From Cydia pomonella (Eukaryota; Arthropoda; Insecta; Lepidoptera; Tortricidae): a stretch of 64,000 bases of DNA. Both the position numbers and the translations under genes were made by a program. Below are positions 14,701 through 27,200 of the stretch, piece after piece. How positions within the stretch are numbered: position 1 is the stretch's first letter; each line of letters starts with the position of its first letter. The notes under the pieces were generated by a model that was not told the DNA's origin, did not search any database, and saw only the letters and a list, made by a program, of their open reading frames with translations. Location of the stretch: assembly GCF_033807575.1 (NCBI RefSeq), contig NC_084729.1, positions 1,054,001 through 1,118,000 of the forward strand, given 5' to 3'.

Positions 14701-17700
14701 TTACATCGACTTTAAAATTATAGTGTGGAAGCGCCACCACAAAATTCATCTTTTCATAGGAATTTGACATTCATGGTCGCACTTTCATGTGTGCAAAGTT
14801 AGCTGGCTCAAACTGTGCACAGACTTTGCTTCAGATATATTTCTGTGTCGTCTTTATTTTTATCCTTTGTTTGACGGCCTCCTAGCCTCGTCGGTAGCGA
14901 CCCTGTCTACGAAGCAGGAGGTCCCGAGTTTGAACCCTAGTAAGGTCCTTTATATCCGTGTTTATCGCAAATAAGTTGTTCCTGAGTTATGGAAGCTTTC
15001 TATGTTTATAAGTATCTATATTAATTATATTTGTCGTCATCTAGTAACCACAACACAAGCCTTTTTGAAATTTATTGCGAGACTAGGTCGGTCTTTTGCA
15101 GGGCCAGATTTCCACCTAGGCCCACAAGGCCCGGGCCTAGAGGCCCCCCTAAATTCTAAGTCCAATCTTAAATGGCGTAGGAAGAATAGAGGGCTGGAGG
15201 AACTGTTTGCGTTGCTCAATATAATTGGCGAGATCAAAGCCACACGAGTCCGCTGGCCATTAATATAATTGCGTTTTCTTTTAGCTGGTAACGTAATCAT
15301 TGAGAACCTCGTGAACAAGTGCGGCCCATACTTCAAGCAATCCGGATACGAAGGTAAATAAAATAGTTTTCTCAAAGCATATTAGTAATGGACTCGGCTT
15401 CAGTGACATTTGCTGACTTCGTAAAACTTAACCGGACTTCCAAGGACGTAACCCAAAGTTCAAAAATGTAGCCTATAAGTAGGCTTTAAGGGCTGCAGCA
15501 TTTAATGTGATATCATATAGTCATGAAAAATACACACAAGACCGTTTAAAATGAATACCTACTCAAACCTGTAAGTTGCTACAACCCCGCTTGACAATAA
15601 TGTACTATTATACTTTTCGCAGACATCACCGATCAATTGACCGTCATCAAGCAAACCTGCAGTGGTGCCAATGGCGACAACGTTGACTGGAATGGCAATA
15701 GCAACACCGGAGGCAGCACTGGCGGTAGTACCGGAGGAAGTACCGGTGGAAGTACCGGTGGAAGTACCGGAGGAAATACTGGAGGAAGTACCGGTGGAAG
15801 TACTGGAGGTAGTACGGGAGGAGAAACTGGAGGAGAAACGGGAGGAAGTACTGGTGGAAGTACCGAAGGAAGCACTGGAGGAAGTACTGGAGGAAGTACT
15901 GGAGGAAGTACTGGAGGAAGTACTGGAGGAAGTACCGGAGGAAGTACTGGAGGAAGTACCGGTGGAAGTACCGGAGGTAGTACGGGAGGAGACACTGGAG
16001 GAGAAACCGGTGGAAGTATCGGAGGAAGTACTGGAGGAAGCACTGGAGGAAGTACTGGAGGAAGTACTGGAGGAAGTACTGGAGGAAGTACCGGAGGAAG
16101 TACCGGTGGAAGCACTGGTGGAAGTACCGGTGGAAGTACAGGAGGCAATGACACCATCACGGTAAGATTTCAACTAATTAACCATAATAAAAGACAAAAC
16201 ATAACCAAACAAATTAGTTCAAAATATGTCCAAAAAATAATTAATTAATTTTTTGTGCTGCGTAATCCTAAGTATTGTTTTTGCGCCTAAAAAGCTATTT
16301 CGTTATATGTGAAATTTCCCCAGATTCATAAGCCATATCTCAAAGTTGAAGTTACATATGTATGGTAGGCGGTCAATTCACATACGTACCCTGCCAAATT
16401 AGGGATTTAAATTTATTTTAAAAGTTTATACAACAAGTTTAGTTTAGTTTAGTTTTAAAGTTTGTAGTGTTAAGTTAGAACTATCTATTAAATTAGTAGG
16501 TGTGTATTTTAGTAAATTATTTTGCTTAAGAGAAGATAGTTTGATATATTATTTTTACTAAAATTGCATATTTACGTATTATTATTTGGGGCTTCCATAA
16601 ATTTTTTGACTTTTCGAAAGATTGCTAATACTTTGACCTTTAATTTAAATATTTAGATTTTACGTAAAGTGAAACGTGACTATTTTCATACATTTGAATT
16701 TTGACTGGCGTTTTCTATCGATAATTGTTGTCTTGGCTAGGCCCTCAGCTCTTGATTGACGACCTGTCTGGCCTAGTGGGTAGTGACTCTGCCTATGAAG
16801 CCGATGGTCCCGGGATCGAATCCCGATAACGGCATTTATTTGTGTGGTTAACACAGATATTTGTTGGTGAGTCATGGGTATTTTCATGTATATAAGTACC
16901 TATGTAAGGGTGTTTATTTAGTCGCCTGCAATTATTTACTGGGTGAATATATAGGTCATACTGAGCAACTTTTACTATGAGACCAACCCGGCAGTCGCAA
17001 AAAAAAACATTATTCCCCCATAGAAAATGTCAACGTCAGACAGCCAAAATGTATGAAACAGCCAATTTTTGTTTGGTTCCAAAGTGAAAGTTGCTCAGTA
17101 TGACCTATATATTCACCCCGTAAATTATTGCAGGTGACTAAATATTAGGTCATTACCTATGAAATTGGCGTTTTGTATGGAGAACTTTAACGAAATTCGA
17201 TTTTCATACAATGAATTTTGCGGATTATTTTGTGATGGCATTTTCAAACGAAACAAATTTTTGCCAGTAATCTGAGACATTTTTAAGGCACATTTTCTAT
17301 CTCCTATTTTTTTAAATCTGTCCCGTCAGAAAAATATAAGTCATTTAAATACTCGAGCCGGCAGCACATGTAAAGAGCTGTTTTCAGGGCGGTATTCTGA
17401 ATATATAAAACAATAAAAGTAGCAAATAATTGTATGTATAGGTAATCGTTGTTATGTAGCGCACTAATGAAATTAAAAAATACTTTGAAGTTAGATAAAC
17501 TATTAAAATAAATAAACTTTTTTTTTATACCACGACGGTGGCAAGCAGGCATACGGCCCGCCTGATGGTAAGCAGTCATCGTAGCCTATGGACGCCTGCA
17601 ACTCCAGAGGTGCTACATGCGCGTTGCCGACCCTTTAAAAAACATGACAAACTATGACATGACTAATACTTATGAACAAAAACGCCAATTTCATAGGTAT

Positions 17701-20700
17701 TGACCCAATAAACACACTGTGTATGTATGTATATGGTCGCCTAGTGTCCGTAGTACAAGCTTTGTTTAGTTTGTGGCTAAGTAGATCTGTGTAAGATGGT
17801 CTCCAACTGGTCTCCAAATATTTATCTATTATTGTGTGTTTTCAGGGCGATAACTGCGGGCAGGTTATTGGAGGAGCCATTAAAGGAATCCCAGGAGTTG
17901 ATCAAAACATCATTACAGCTCTCATTAATATCAGTACGTATACTTTCCAAATATATCTACACAAGTTTAGTAAACCTATGGTCTAAATAGCAATGTGCAT
18001 GTTGCAGAACATATTCAAAATTTCCGCAATTTCTGGAAACTTTAATGAGAAAGTTCTCAAGCAAGTTTCTACTTAGAAAGTTCCCGTTCAGATTAGGAAT
18101 TATTACTCCATGTTCTTAACTGTTGACGACTGTTTCATTGAAAATTTACGTCACTCATTGTCGTATATTACATATGTCATAGAAAATCGAGAGAACTATT
18201 AGAGAATTTTAAAAGTTGCAAAGTTCCCGTAAAATGTTCTCGGTGTTTCTGCACGTTTATTGCCAAACCATCTTACAGTTAGTTTCGATTTTTATGACAC
18301 ATGAAATAGACGCCAATGAGTGACGTAATGTTAAATGAAACAGTCGTCAACAGTTAAGAACATTGAGTAATAATTCTTCCCTCCCCCTAATCTGAACGGG
18401 AACTTTCTAAGTTGAAGGAAACTTGGATGAGAATTTTCTTACGAAAGTTTCCAGAAATTTTGGAAATTTTGAGTATGTTGTGCAACTTGTATATTGCTTG
18501 TCCTGGCACTAGGGTTACCACCTTTTTTTCTACAGAAAAATATTATTCTTGTAAAAATATATGATTTACTAGAAAAATTTAAAAAATAAAGACACCGATT
18601 TGAGGCGATTTCGAATCCTGGTAAGGGTATTTATTTTGTGTGTGTTATCATGGATATTTTTTCCCGAGTTATAAATTTTTCCTATGTATATAGGTATTAT
18701 ATAGTCTTCTAGTACTCACAAAACAAGTCTTATTGATCTAAGCGTGCTCCCACACTGGCTGATATAGGTATAACAACCAGTGTGGAACCACCATTACTGT
18801 GGGACTAGGTCGAATTATGTAAGATTATCCTCTAATATTTATTTATAACAAGATAATATTAAAATATAATTATTAATGATGTTTGCAGGTGTCAAATCAT
18901 TCGCAGATGTCATCACCCTCGTCGTTCATAGTAAGTACAAATATTTACAAAAAAAATATACAAAACGTAAACAAAATTTTAAATCTAATTTTTATGATCA
19001 AAATTTTCTCCTCAATAACTAGTTCTTGCTCTGGTATACAGGAGCAAATAGCTAGGGAATCCGTGCACACTACAGGAGGCAGTTGGTAACCTAAATAAAC
19101 TTGCTAGGTTTCGTGGAGGAGCTGGGGTGGCTAGAGTAGCGCTACCTCGTTTCACGCAAAATAGGCACAATGGTTGTCGAGTCGCGGACAATGCCCAGCA
19201 AAACTGATTAACTAGTTCTTGGTACAGACCAAGGTACCTAAATTGTGCCTATTTTGCTCCCCACTAGATAAATTGTGCTTCAACTACCTGTATATGTGTA
19301 TGAAAACTACACATAGGTGCAAAACTGTCCCAATAGTAGCATCTTAGTAGAATGTGGAGAAGATACACTTACGAGCAAAACTGTCCCAATAGTAGCATCT
19401 TAGTAGAATGTGGAGAAGATACACTTACGAGCAAAACTGTCCCAATAGTAGCATCTTAGTAGAATGTAGAGAAGATACACTTAGGAGCAAAACTGTCCCA
19501 ATAGTAGCTTCTTAGTAGAATGTGAAGAAGATACACTTAGGAGCAAAACTGTCCCAATAGTAGCATCTTAGTAGAATGTGGAGAAGATAAAATTAGGAGC
19601 AAAACTGTCCCAATAGTAGCATCTTAGTAGAATGTGGAGAAGATACAATTAGGAGCAAAACTGTCCCAATAGTAGCATCTTAGTAGAATGTGGAGAAGAT
19701 ACACTTAGGAGAAAAACTGTCCCAATAGTAGCATCTTAGTAGAATGTGAAGAAGATACACTTAGGAGCAACACTGTCCCAATAGTAGCATTTTAGTAGAA
19801 TGTGGAGAAGTTGATGTCAATCAAGCCCCTCTCCTTGGTCATATAATTATGATTAATACTAAAAAGAATTTGAAATAGACGTAGATTGTCAAAGAAAACT
19901 TTGTAGCCACAGTAAATTTACTGCCATCTCCATTTGCCATTTGACTTTGATCCTTATTCTTTCACTGATATAATATATGTTAAATTTGTTAAGTATCAAA
20001 CCTATCAGCACCCTCAGCAAAAGGGCCAACCTTTTTAGACGTATTTTAATTTTATTTAGTATTCGTTTTTAGTTTTATTTAACAGATAAGTAAGTAAATT
20101 TTTATGAATGTGCCATATACAGTATAGATTAGGTTTTTTGGAATAAATATTACATTGTTAATTACTTAAATCTCGAATGTTGGTGGAATGGAGGCAGATG
20201 ATACGGTTCCATATTCTATTTAAAAAATATTTATTTGTGTAGCATACAATATAGCATTGTTAATGTTATATATTTTATTTGTGTAGCATACAATATACTC
20301 GTAGCATAGCTAATGTTAAATATTTTATTTGCAGTAACCCTTGCTCTCGGAAATATCATCGACGTCATCATCAGCGGACGTGAGTTTAATTCATCATTTC
20401 CAGTATTTAAAATTATTTGTCTATTAAGGCATGGCAAATTTTTTTTATACTATGTCGGTGGCAAACAAGCAAACGGCCTGCCTGATGGTAAGCAGTCCAA
20501 GGCTTATGTACACCTGCAACTCCAAGGGAGTTAGATGCGCATTGCCGACCCTAACACTTCGCACCCTCGTTGAGCTCTGGCAACCATTTTCACCGGCAGG
20601 AACGCAACACTATGAGTAGGGTCTAGACTCAGGGCCGGATTGAGGGGAGGGCAACCGGGGCTACTGCCCCGGACCTCCACAAAAGAGGGGCCCCCCACAA

Positions 20701-21188
20701 TAGAGAATTCGGTAAATTTACCATTTTATTTGGAAAAAAATTGGGGCCAGGGGGCCAGGCCTCCAGACCTCTAAATCCGGCATTGGGTCTAGTGTTATTG
20801 GGCTGCGGTTTTCTGTAAGGTGGAGGTACTTCCCCAGTTGGGCTCTGCTCTAGATCTGGAATGACATCCGCTGTGTTGTGCCCTACCACACAAAGCGAGA
20901 TGACAATCACAGTAGCCATACCTCTCTATGCCGGGTACAAAATTAAAAGTAAAATACAAATATACACATAACCTCCTAAGGTCCAGACATACAGATGATA
21001 AATTCAAAATTTCTACTCCTTGATCTATGGAAATAGAGTTGATTTTATTTTGTTAGAAAATTTAATGAAATAACAATTCAATTTCATCGAAAAGCATAGG
21101 TACTAGACGCCTAGGAGGATAATATATATATATTATAGGCTTCAATATAGGTAATTACTATTATACGAGTAGGTACGTATGACGGTTA

Positions 21189-21250
<62 letters not shown>

Positions 21251-24200
21251 TAACCGTCATACGTACTCGTATAATAGTAATTACCTATATTGAAGCCTCT
21301 TTTCTTTTGTATTGTTTCTTTACTGTGATTTGGGCCGAACTCGATAAACCTATTTTCGTGTTTTTGTACATAGGATCTGATGAATATAGTTATTATTTAG
21401 TTTTAGTATAAGTAAGAATGTCTGTTTTAATAATTTTTTTTATTAAAAACTGATCGGCGATTGGCTCTAGTCACACCTGATGGAAAGTGAAGACAGGGCC
21501 TAAGATGGAGCTCAGCGGTTCAGTAGTAGCCTATTCACTCTTGCTTTAAAGAGACCGAGGTCATATTTATCAGGGAAAAAATTGGCGTAAAATTACTCTC
21601 TGAACTCGAATTGTGATGATGTAGGCTAAATTTAACATTTGACAATCTTAAAGCCCGACCAGAAATATATGATCATTGTCAAGAGGACGCTGTTTCTCGT
21701 ATGTATAGGGTGACAGTTCAGTTTAGAATGTAAAATTTAGTTCCAATGAAATTCCGCAATATGGCGCGTGATCATATATTAATGGTCAGGCTTTATATAT
21801 GTACTATGTTACTGGCCTGTATCTATTTTTGCCCAATAAGGAAAGTAAAGAAAAAAAAATTATTTGTTTTATAAATTTAGGTGCATTTCTATCAGTAATT
21901 AATGCGACATTTTTCATTTTCAGTGGGCTCCATTTTTATTAGAAGTAAGTATACTTTTTTTATATTTCACCTTTTTTTTTTATTAGGAGAACAAACAGAG
22001 TAAAATGTACATAAGGTTCTATTCAAACTAACTTAACACATAAAACATGCATTTTCCTCCACGACAGTTCTCACCGAGATACACAGTCCAGTTCAGTTTA
22101 CTTATCCAATAATTTAAATTTTAACCAGTATTCATGAAAAAAAAACAAAGTTGTCATGCACTTTTACAGCTGGGTGTACATGGAATAACACACATATATA
22201 CAAAAACTCACGCCTATATTCCCAAAAGGGATAGACAGGGCACATGAACAGCTAGTTTCAGTGCCACTTCTAGCAATTGAGGAGTTAAAAAAACGCAATT
22301 GTAATATTGCACAATGTGTCAGGTTACTAGCCCAGCTCACAACACACTTGAAACCATATCCCACAGTAGACTTCTACGACAGCCACGGGAGGAAAGGGGG
22401 TAGTGAAATTCTTAACCCAACACCACACGGGTACATGGAATAAATCGGATCCCTTTGTTTGGCATAATTATTGAAACTCATAATATAATGATAGTTATAT
22501 TATCATTAGTCATAACTCTGAAACCGTTAACTTTTCTGGAATTTCCTTAGGTTATCCTATAGATAGGTTAGGTTTGTTTTATGGCAATCCTGAAAAGATG
22601 CGTGTTTCTGAGAAAAACGAAACTATAGCTCGAAAATGCGGACAAACAATACATTATGACTTAAAACTTTATGGGAAATAATAGAGACCCAGAATAAATA
22701 CCAAAAAATTTATTGTCTGTTTTAAGACAATCTGCTTATACAATAGGTTTTTTGGGATTATTAATGATGACAACAAAAATAATGATAAAATTTTCTTTTA
22801 GACCCAAAGGGTAAAACGGGACCCTATTACTAAGACTCCGCTGTCCGTCCATCTGACTGTGTCTGCCTATCCGTCTGTCACCAGGCCATATCTGTTGCAG
22901 TCTGTTTTCACAGATGATGTATTTCTGTTGCCGCTATAACAACAAATACTAAAAAGTACGGAACCCGGTGGGCTAGTCCGACTCGCACTGGTCCGGTTTA
23001 ATTTTATCCCACAGCCCAGCATTTAAAGTTCATCGCTTCATCCAATAAACTAGATCATTTTAAATTCCATCAACGCTCAATGGTCCTTACACCCTGGCGG
23101 GTGCTGCCTCTGCGTGCGTTCCACGACACAGGCAAGGGCAGCATCTGCTCGGTGGACCTACCTTTCATTGAAGTGGCAAAAGCGCCTCACGTGTTGGCTT
23201 CGTGATGGGTAAAGACATAAAAATGATAATGGTACTAGTCTTTTTGCTATTCATTATAAAGATCATGGTACTGATAATAATAATAAAAAAAATGTTATTT
23301 ATTCAGGTATCAACCCATTAAATTACAATAACGCAAATATATAATTAAATAAAATATACAATTAAATTTCTCTAGACTAAAATTAAAGCTAATTATATAG
23401 GTGAAGCGGGGAAACCTTGCTCATACAGTAGCAGGTTGTATACACTTCTTTAACAATACTGTTCGCCGATTCGCTCACTCTCCCGACAAACGACCAGTGC
23501 CTTTTACGCATTATAGCGTAAAAGTCATCTACTCTGTTCTCGGCGAACATACCAGACGCACTACACCGCCACGGTAGCCGTAATATTGCACGAAACGCGT
23601 TGTTGTACTGTACTCGAAGTCCATTGAACGATCGTTTCGTGAAATGGTACCACAGCTGGCTAGTGTAGAACGCCTGACAGTACGCCTTGAACAAAGTTAT
23701 TTTGGCTTGGTCGGAACAGTTAGCAAACCGACGTGCCAGCATGTTGCTTCTCATCGCTATGGCCCGCCGCTGTCTTTCGAGATCGTCATCGTCCTTTAAT
23801 CTCTCTGTCAACTGATGAATAATCCTGATACTAATAATGTTATTACAGTCGTGGCAGTCATCATTAAGATCGGCTACTGCGTCCACGGCTGGGGCAGCGA
23901 CAAGAGCATCTGCTCCAGGGACTGGAACGCGCAGTTCGGCATCATTGGTGACTCCTCCATCATCGTCGATATCATCGCCCTGTTCAGGGTCAACGACTGC
24001 AAGAGAGATGTTGAGACTATCATAGCTACTTGGACTAAGACCAATGGTAATCACAGAGCCGAGCTCGTTTTTTTTCTACTCGTTTACTGTAATGGTTGAA
24101 TTAAGATTTCGTATAGCAAACTATAATTGCGTACTTTTCATGTATGGGCTTCCAACTCAACTTTAAAATTTATTTCGATACGCTGTAGTCAACTAATGTA

Positions 24201-27200
24201 GAAGTACTAGTGCTCGACGCTGCACTAGTCACCGACATGGGCACTTTATCTCATGGAAATATAGGTTAAATTTGAACAACGAAGATTTTTCTGTATTCGA
24301 ACTTAATCCTTGTCACTTTGACATAAAGTGCCCATGTGGAGTACTAGTGCAGCGTCGAGCACTAGTACTTCTACCTTATAATAAAATAAAAATAAAAATC
24401 ATTTATTTCAGACCTTGGTCCATACAGTGTTAGTTTGACTTACTCTAGAATTATATTAAATTATTATTGAAATAAACTAAACTTACAATATATTAGGGTT
24501 TAAATTATATTGACTTATTTGATATAACTTATTTGACGTTCATAAGCGCATTGTAATATGCCTACTTGAATAATAAACTATCTTTATCTCTTTATCTTAT
24601 AAAAAAATTACCGATCACGTAGGGCCGGGGTCGCGCGGAATCTAGCGTTTATGTACTTTGTACTACATTTTTGTATTTTTTTAATACCACGACGGTGGCA
24701 AACAAGCATACGGCCCGCCTGATGGTAAGCAGTCACCGCAGCCTATGAACGCCTGCAACTCTGGAGGTGTTACATGCGCGTTGCCGACACTTTAAAAACC
24801 TGTACACTCCTTTTTTGAAGAACCCCATACTGTAGCCTCGGGAAAACCTCGGCAGGGAGCTCATCATCCAAAGATACTTACCAATTTTCTTTAATTATTT
24901 AGGTTTTATAGTAAAAAACAAGTATTATTGTATTGTATAGGTACAATAGTGATATAATCAAGCTTTTCAATCTCGTACCTTACTTAAGCAACTCAGCATG
25001 CTTCTTTGCCTCTATTATATCACGAATTCACGATTGTACAAAATACTTATTTATTTGTCTCACAATTACAGACAATTACAGGAATAGGGTTGTTTCAAAT
25101 TTTAGGAAACGCTTGTGTTACGTTCTATATTAACTAAAACTTGCCCTAAAATTCAACTTTTATACTAAAAACGGCTTTAAATATGTTAAATTACCAAAAT
25201 ATATTTTGACAGATGCTTTCGCGCCCAAAACGCTCTTTGAAAATTGTGTGTCGTCACAGTTTACGATTTGACACATAACTACATACACACGTAGAAGATA
25301 CGAACTGTCAACTGACATTTGTCATTTGTTATTTATCGCCTAACTGTCAATAGTGTCAATCCGAGAGTTGTGACGTCATCAGAATCTTCAATGACGTTTC
25401 GAGTTTGGTCACGTGACGTGTGCCAAAAGATATTTTAAATTCAACATTTACAAAAATATGGCCATTACAGGCCCCCTAAAAGTAGTTTAACATGTTCTTA
25501 TAATCCAAAAGAATTTATTGGGATACAATTCTGCCCTAAGATTTGTAGATGGAAACAACCCTATTCCATTATTATTTACATATTTGTGTGTTCATCACAA
25601 ATACAGGATGGGCAAATAAGAGTCATCATACTCTTTGTATTGAATATTTTTAATAATTATTATTTATAAATATATTACGTATTAAGGGTTGGCAATTGTA
25701 TACGGCAGATAATTTCTGCCAAATGTGTCCCTCTAGAGGTAAGCAATTTTTTCTAAAAATTTGTTTAAAACACGTTATTTCTCGGGTGTCTTGGCTGAAG
25801 GTCTATGCTGGGTGACGTTTCTACCTCCCAGGAGGTGACCCTTATGACGCCCAGCATTGGAACTTCTACCGGGACAAGCTGTCTCCACTACACACACACT
25901 AACACGTTGTTTGCTCGATTAATTTCGCGAAACAGTGCCAGTGATTGGCACCCAAAATCCCCAAATATTGCAGCTCCTGACTTATTTCTGTGAAGCTATC
26001 TAAAATTACGTGTCTATGCTAACAAGCTGATGTAATTTAAACAGATAAAACCGACCATCCGACACCTAAGATAACGCCGAAAATATGCTGAAAATTACGA
26101 TGATAAGGGCTGGCATTTGCCTGCTGTTCGTGGTGGACATACAGGGTGTTTATTTAGTCACCTGCAATAATTAACGGGTTAATATATAGGCCATACTGAG
26201 CAACTTTTGCTATGGGTCCAACCCCGAAATCGCGAAAATGTCAGAGGTAAGGTAAACCCAAAATGACTCCACATTACATATTGAGCATTCTGTGGTACAG
26301 TCAGCATCAAAAGTAGCGGATGAAACAACGCACCAAAAGTATCTGATATTCCGGAAAAAATTTCTAAATGTAGGTAAATCTCTAAAATTCACGTTCTAAA
26401 GTATATTTTTTACAGTCTAAATTGTTCTACATATAGAAGCATCACTTTTTGTTAAACTCTTACAGAACGGTAGATACTTTTGAAGCGTTGTTTGATCCGC
26501 TACTTTTGATGCTGACTGTACTAGGTCGATTTGTGAAAGATTAAAGATAAAGATAAAAAATATGTTTATTACACAAAAAAGGACACAGAAAGAGTATACA
26601 GCAGTTGTTTTTAGGAATTGGTGCATAACTAGGTTGACTACAGTTTCCAGGAGTCCCCGTACTAGGCTAGGCCTGTATCGCGGGAGACCAGATGACCATT
26701 TAAATGTCATGCAAGTCAACGAAAAACAAAAATATATTTTTAGACGACCGATCTGGCCTAGTGGGTAGTGCCTGCCTATGAAGCCGATGGGTCCGGGTTC
26801 AAATCCTGGTACGGGCATTTATTCGTGTGATAAGCATGGATATTTGTTCCTGAGTCATGGGTGTTTTCTATGTATTTAAGTATTTATAAATATTTATATA
26901 TTATATATATCGTTGTCTAAGTACCCTCAACACAAGCCTTATTGAGCTTACTGTGGGACTTAGTCAATGTGTGTAATAATGTCCTATAATATTATTTTTT
27001 ATATTATGAGATTCAGGTTTATACCTATGTTGATACATGAATTAAACTATTTATCTATTGTTTAGTTATTAATATTACTTTATAATTTCGGTTATATACT
27101 AATATTTTAGTCTAGTTAATTTTATATAATTAATAAAGTTGATGTTAAACAATTCTTAGGAGTAATGTCTCGGTTTCGCTATAATCAAGTGACAACAACC

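Noticed and set aside
15559..16173. Large Ser/Thr- or Pro/Val-rich open frames on the minus strand over the GGST array
   Set aside because: The 12-bp DNA unit keeps every frame open; only the plus frame fits the flanking exons and splice phases.
19321..19810. CRISPR-like regular repeats
   Set aside because: Units are directly adjacent with no unique spacers, in an animal genome.
20629..20919. 96-codon minus-strand frame
   Set aside because: Covers the hAT MITE and the repeat it interrupts.
23389..24054. 221-codon minus-strand frame as one gene
   Set aside because: Its first ~80 codons are antisense of gene 1 exon 16 and the rest is a LINE C-terminus.
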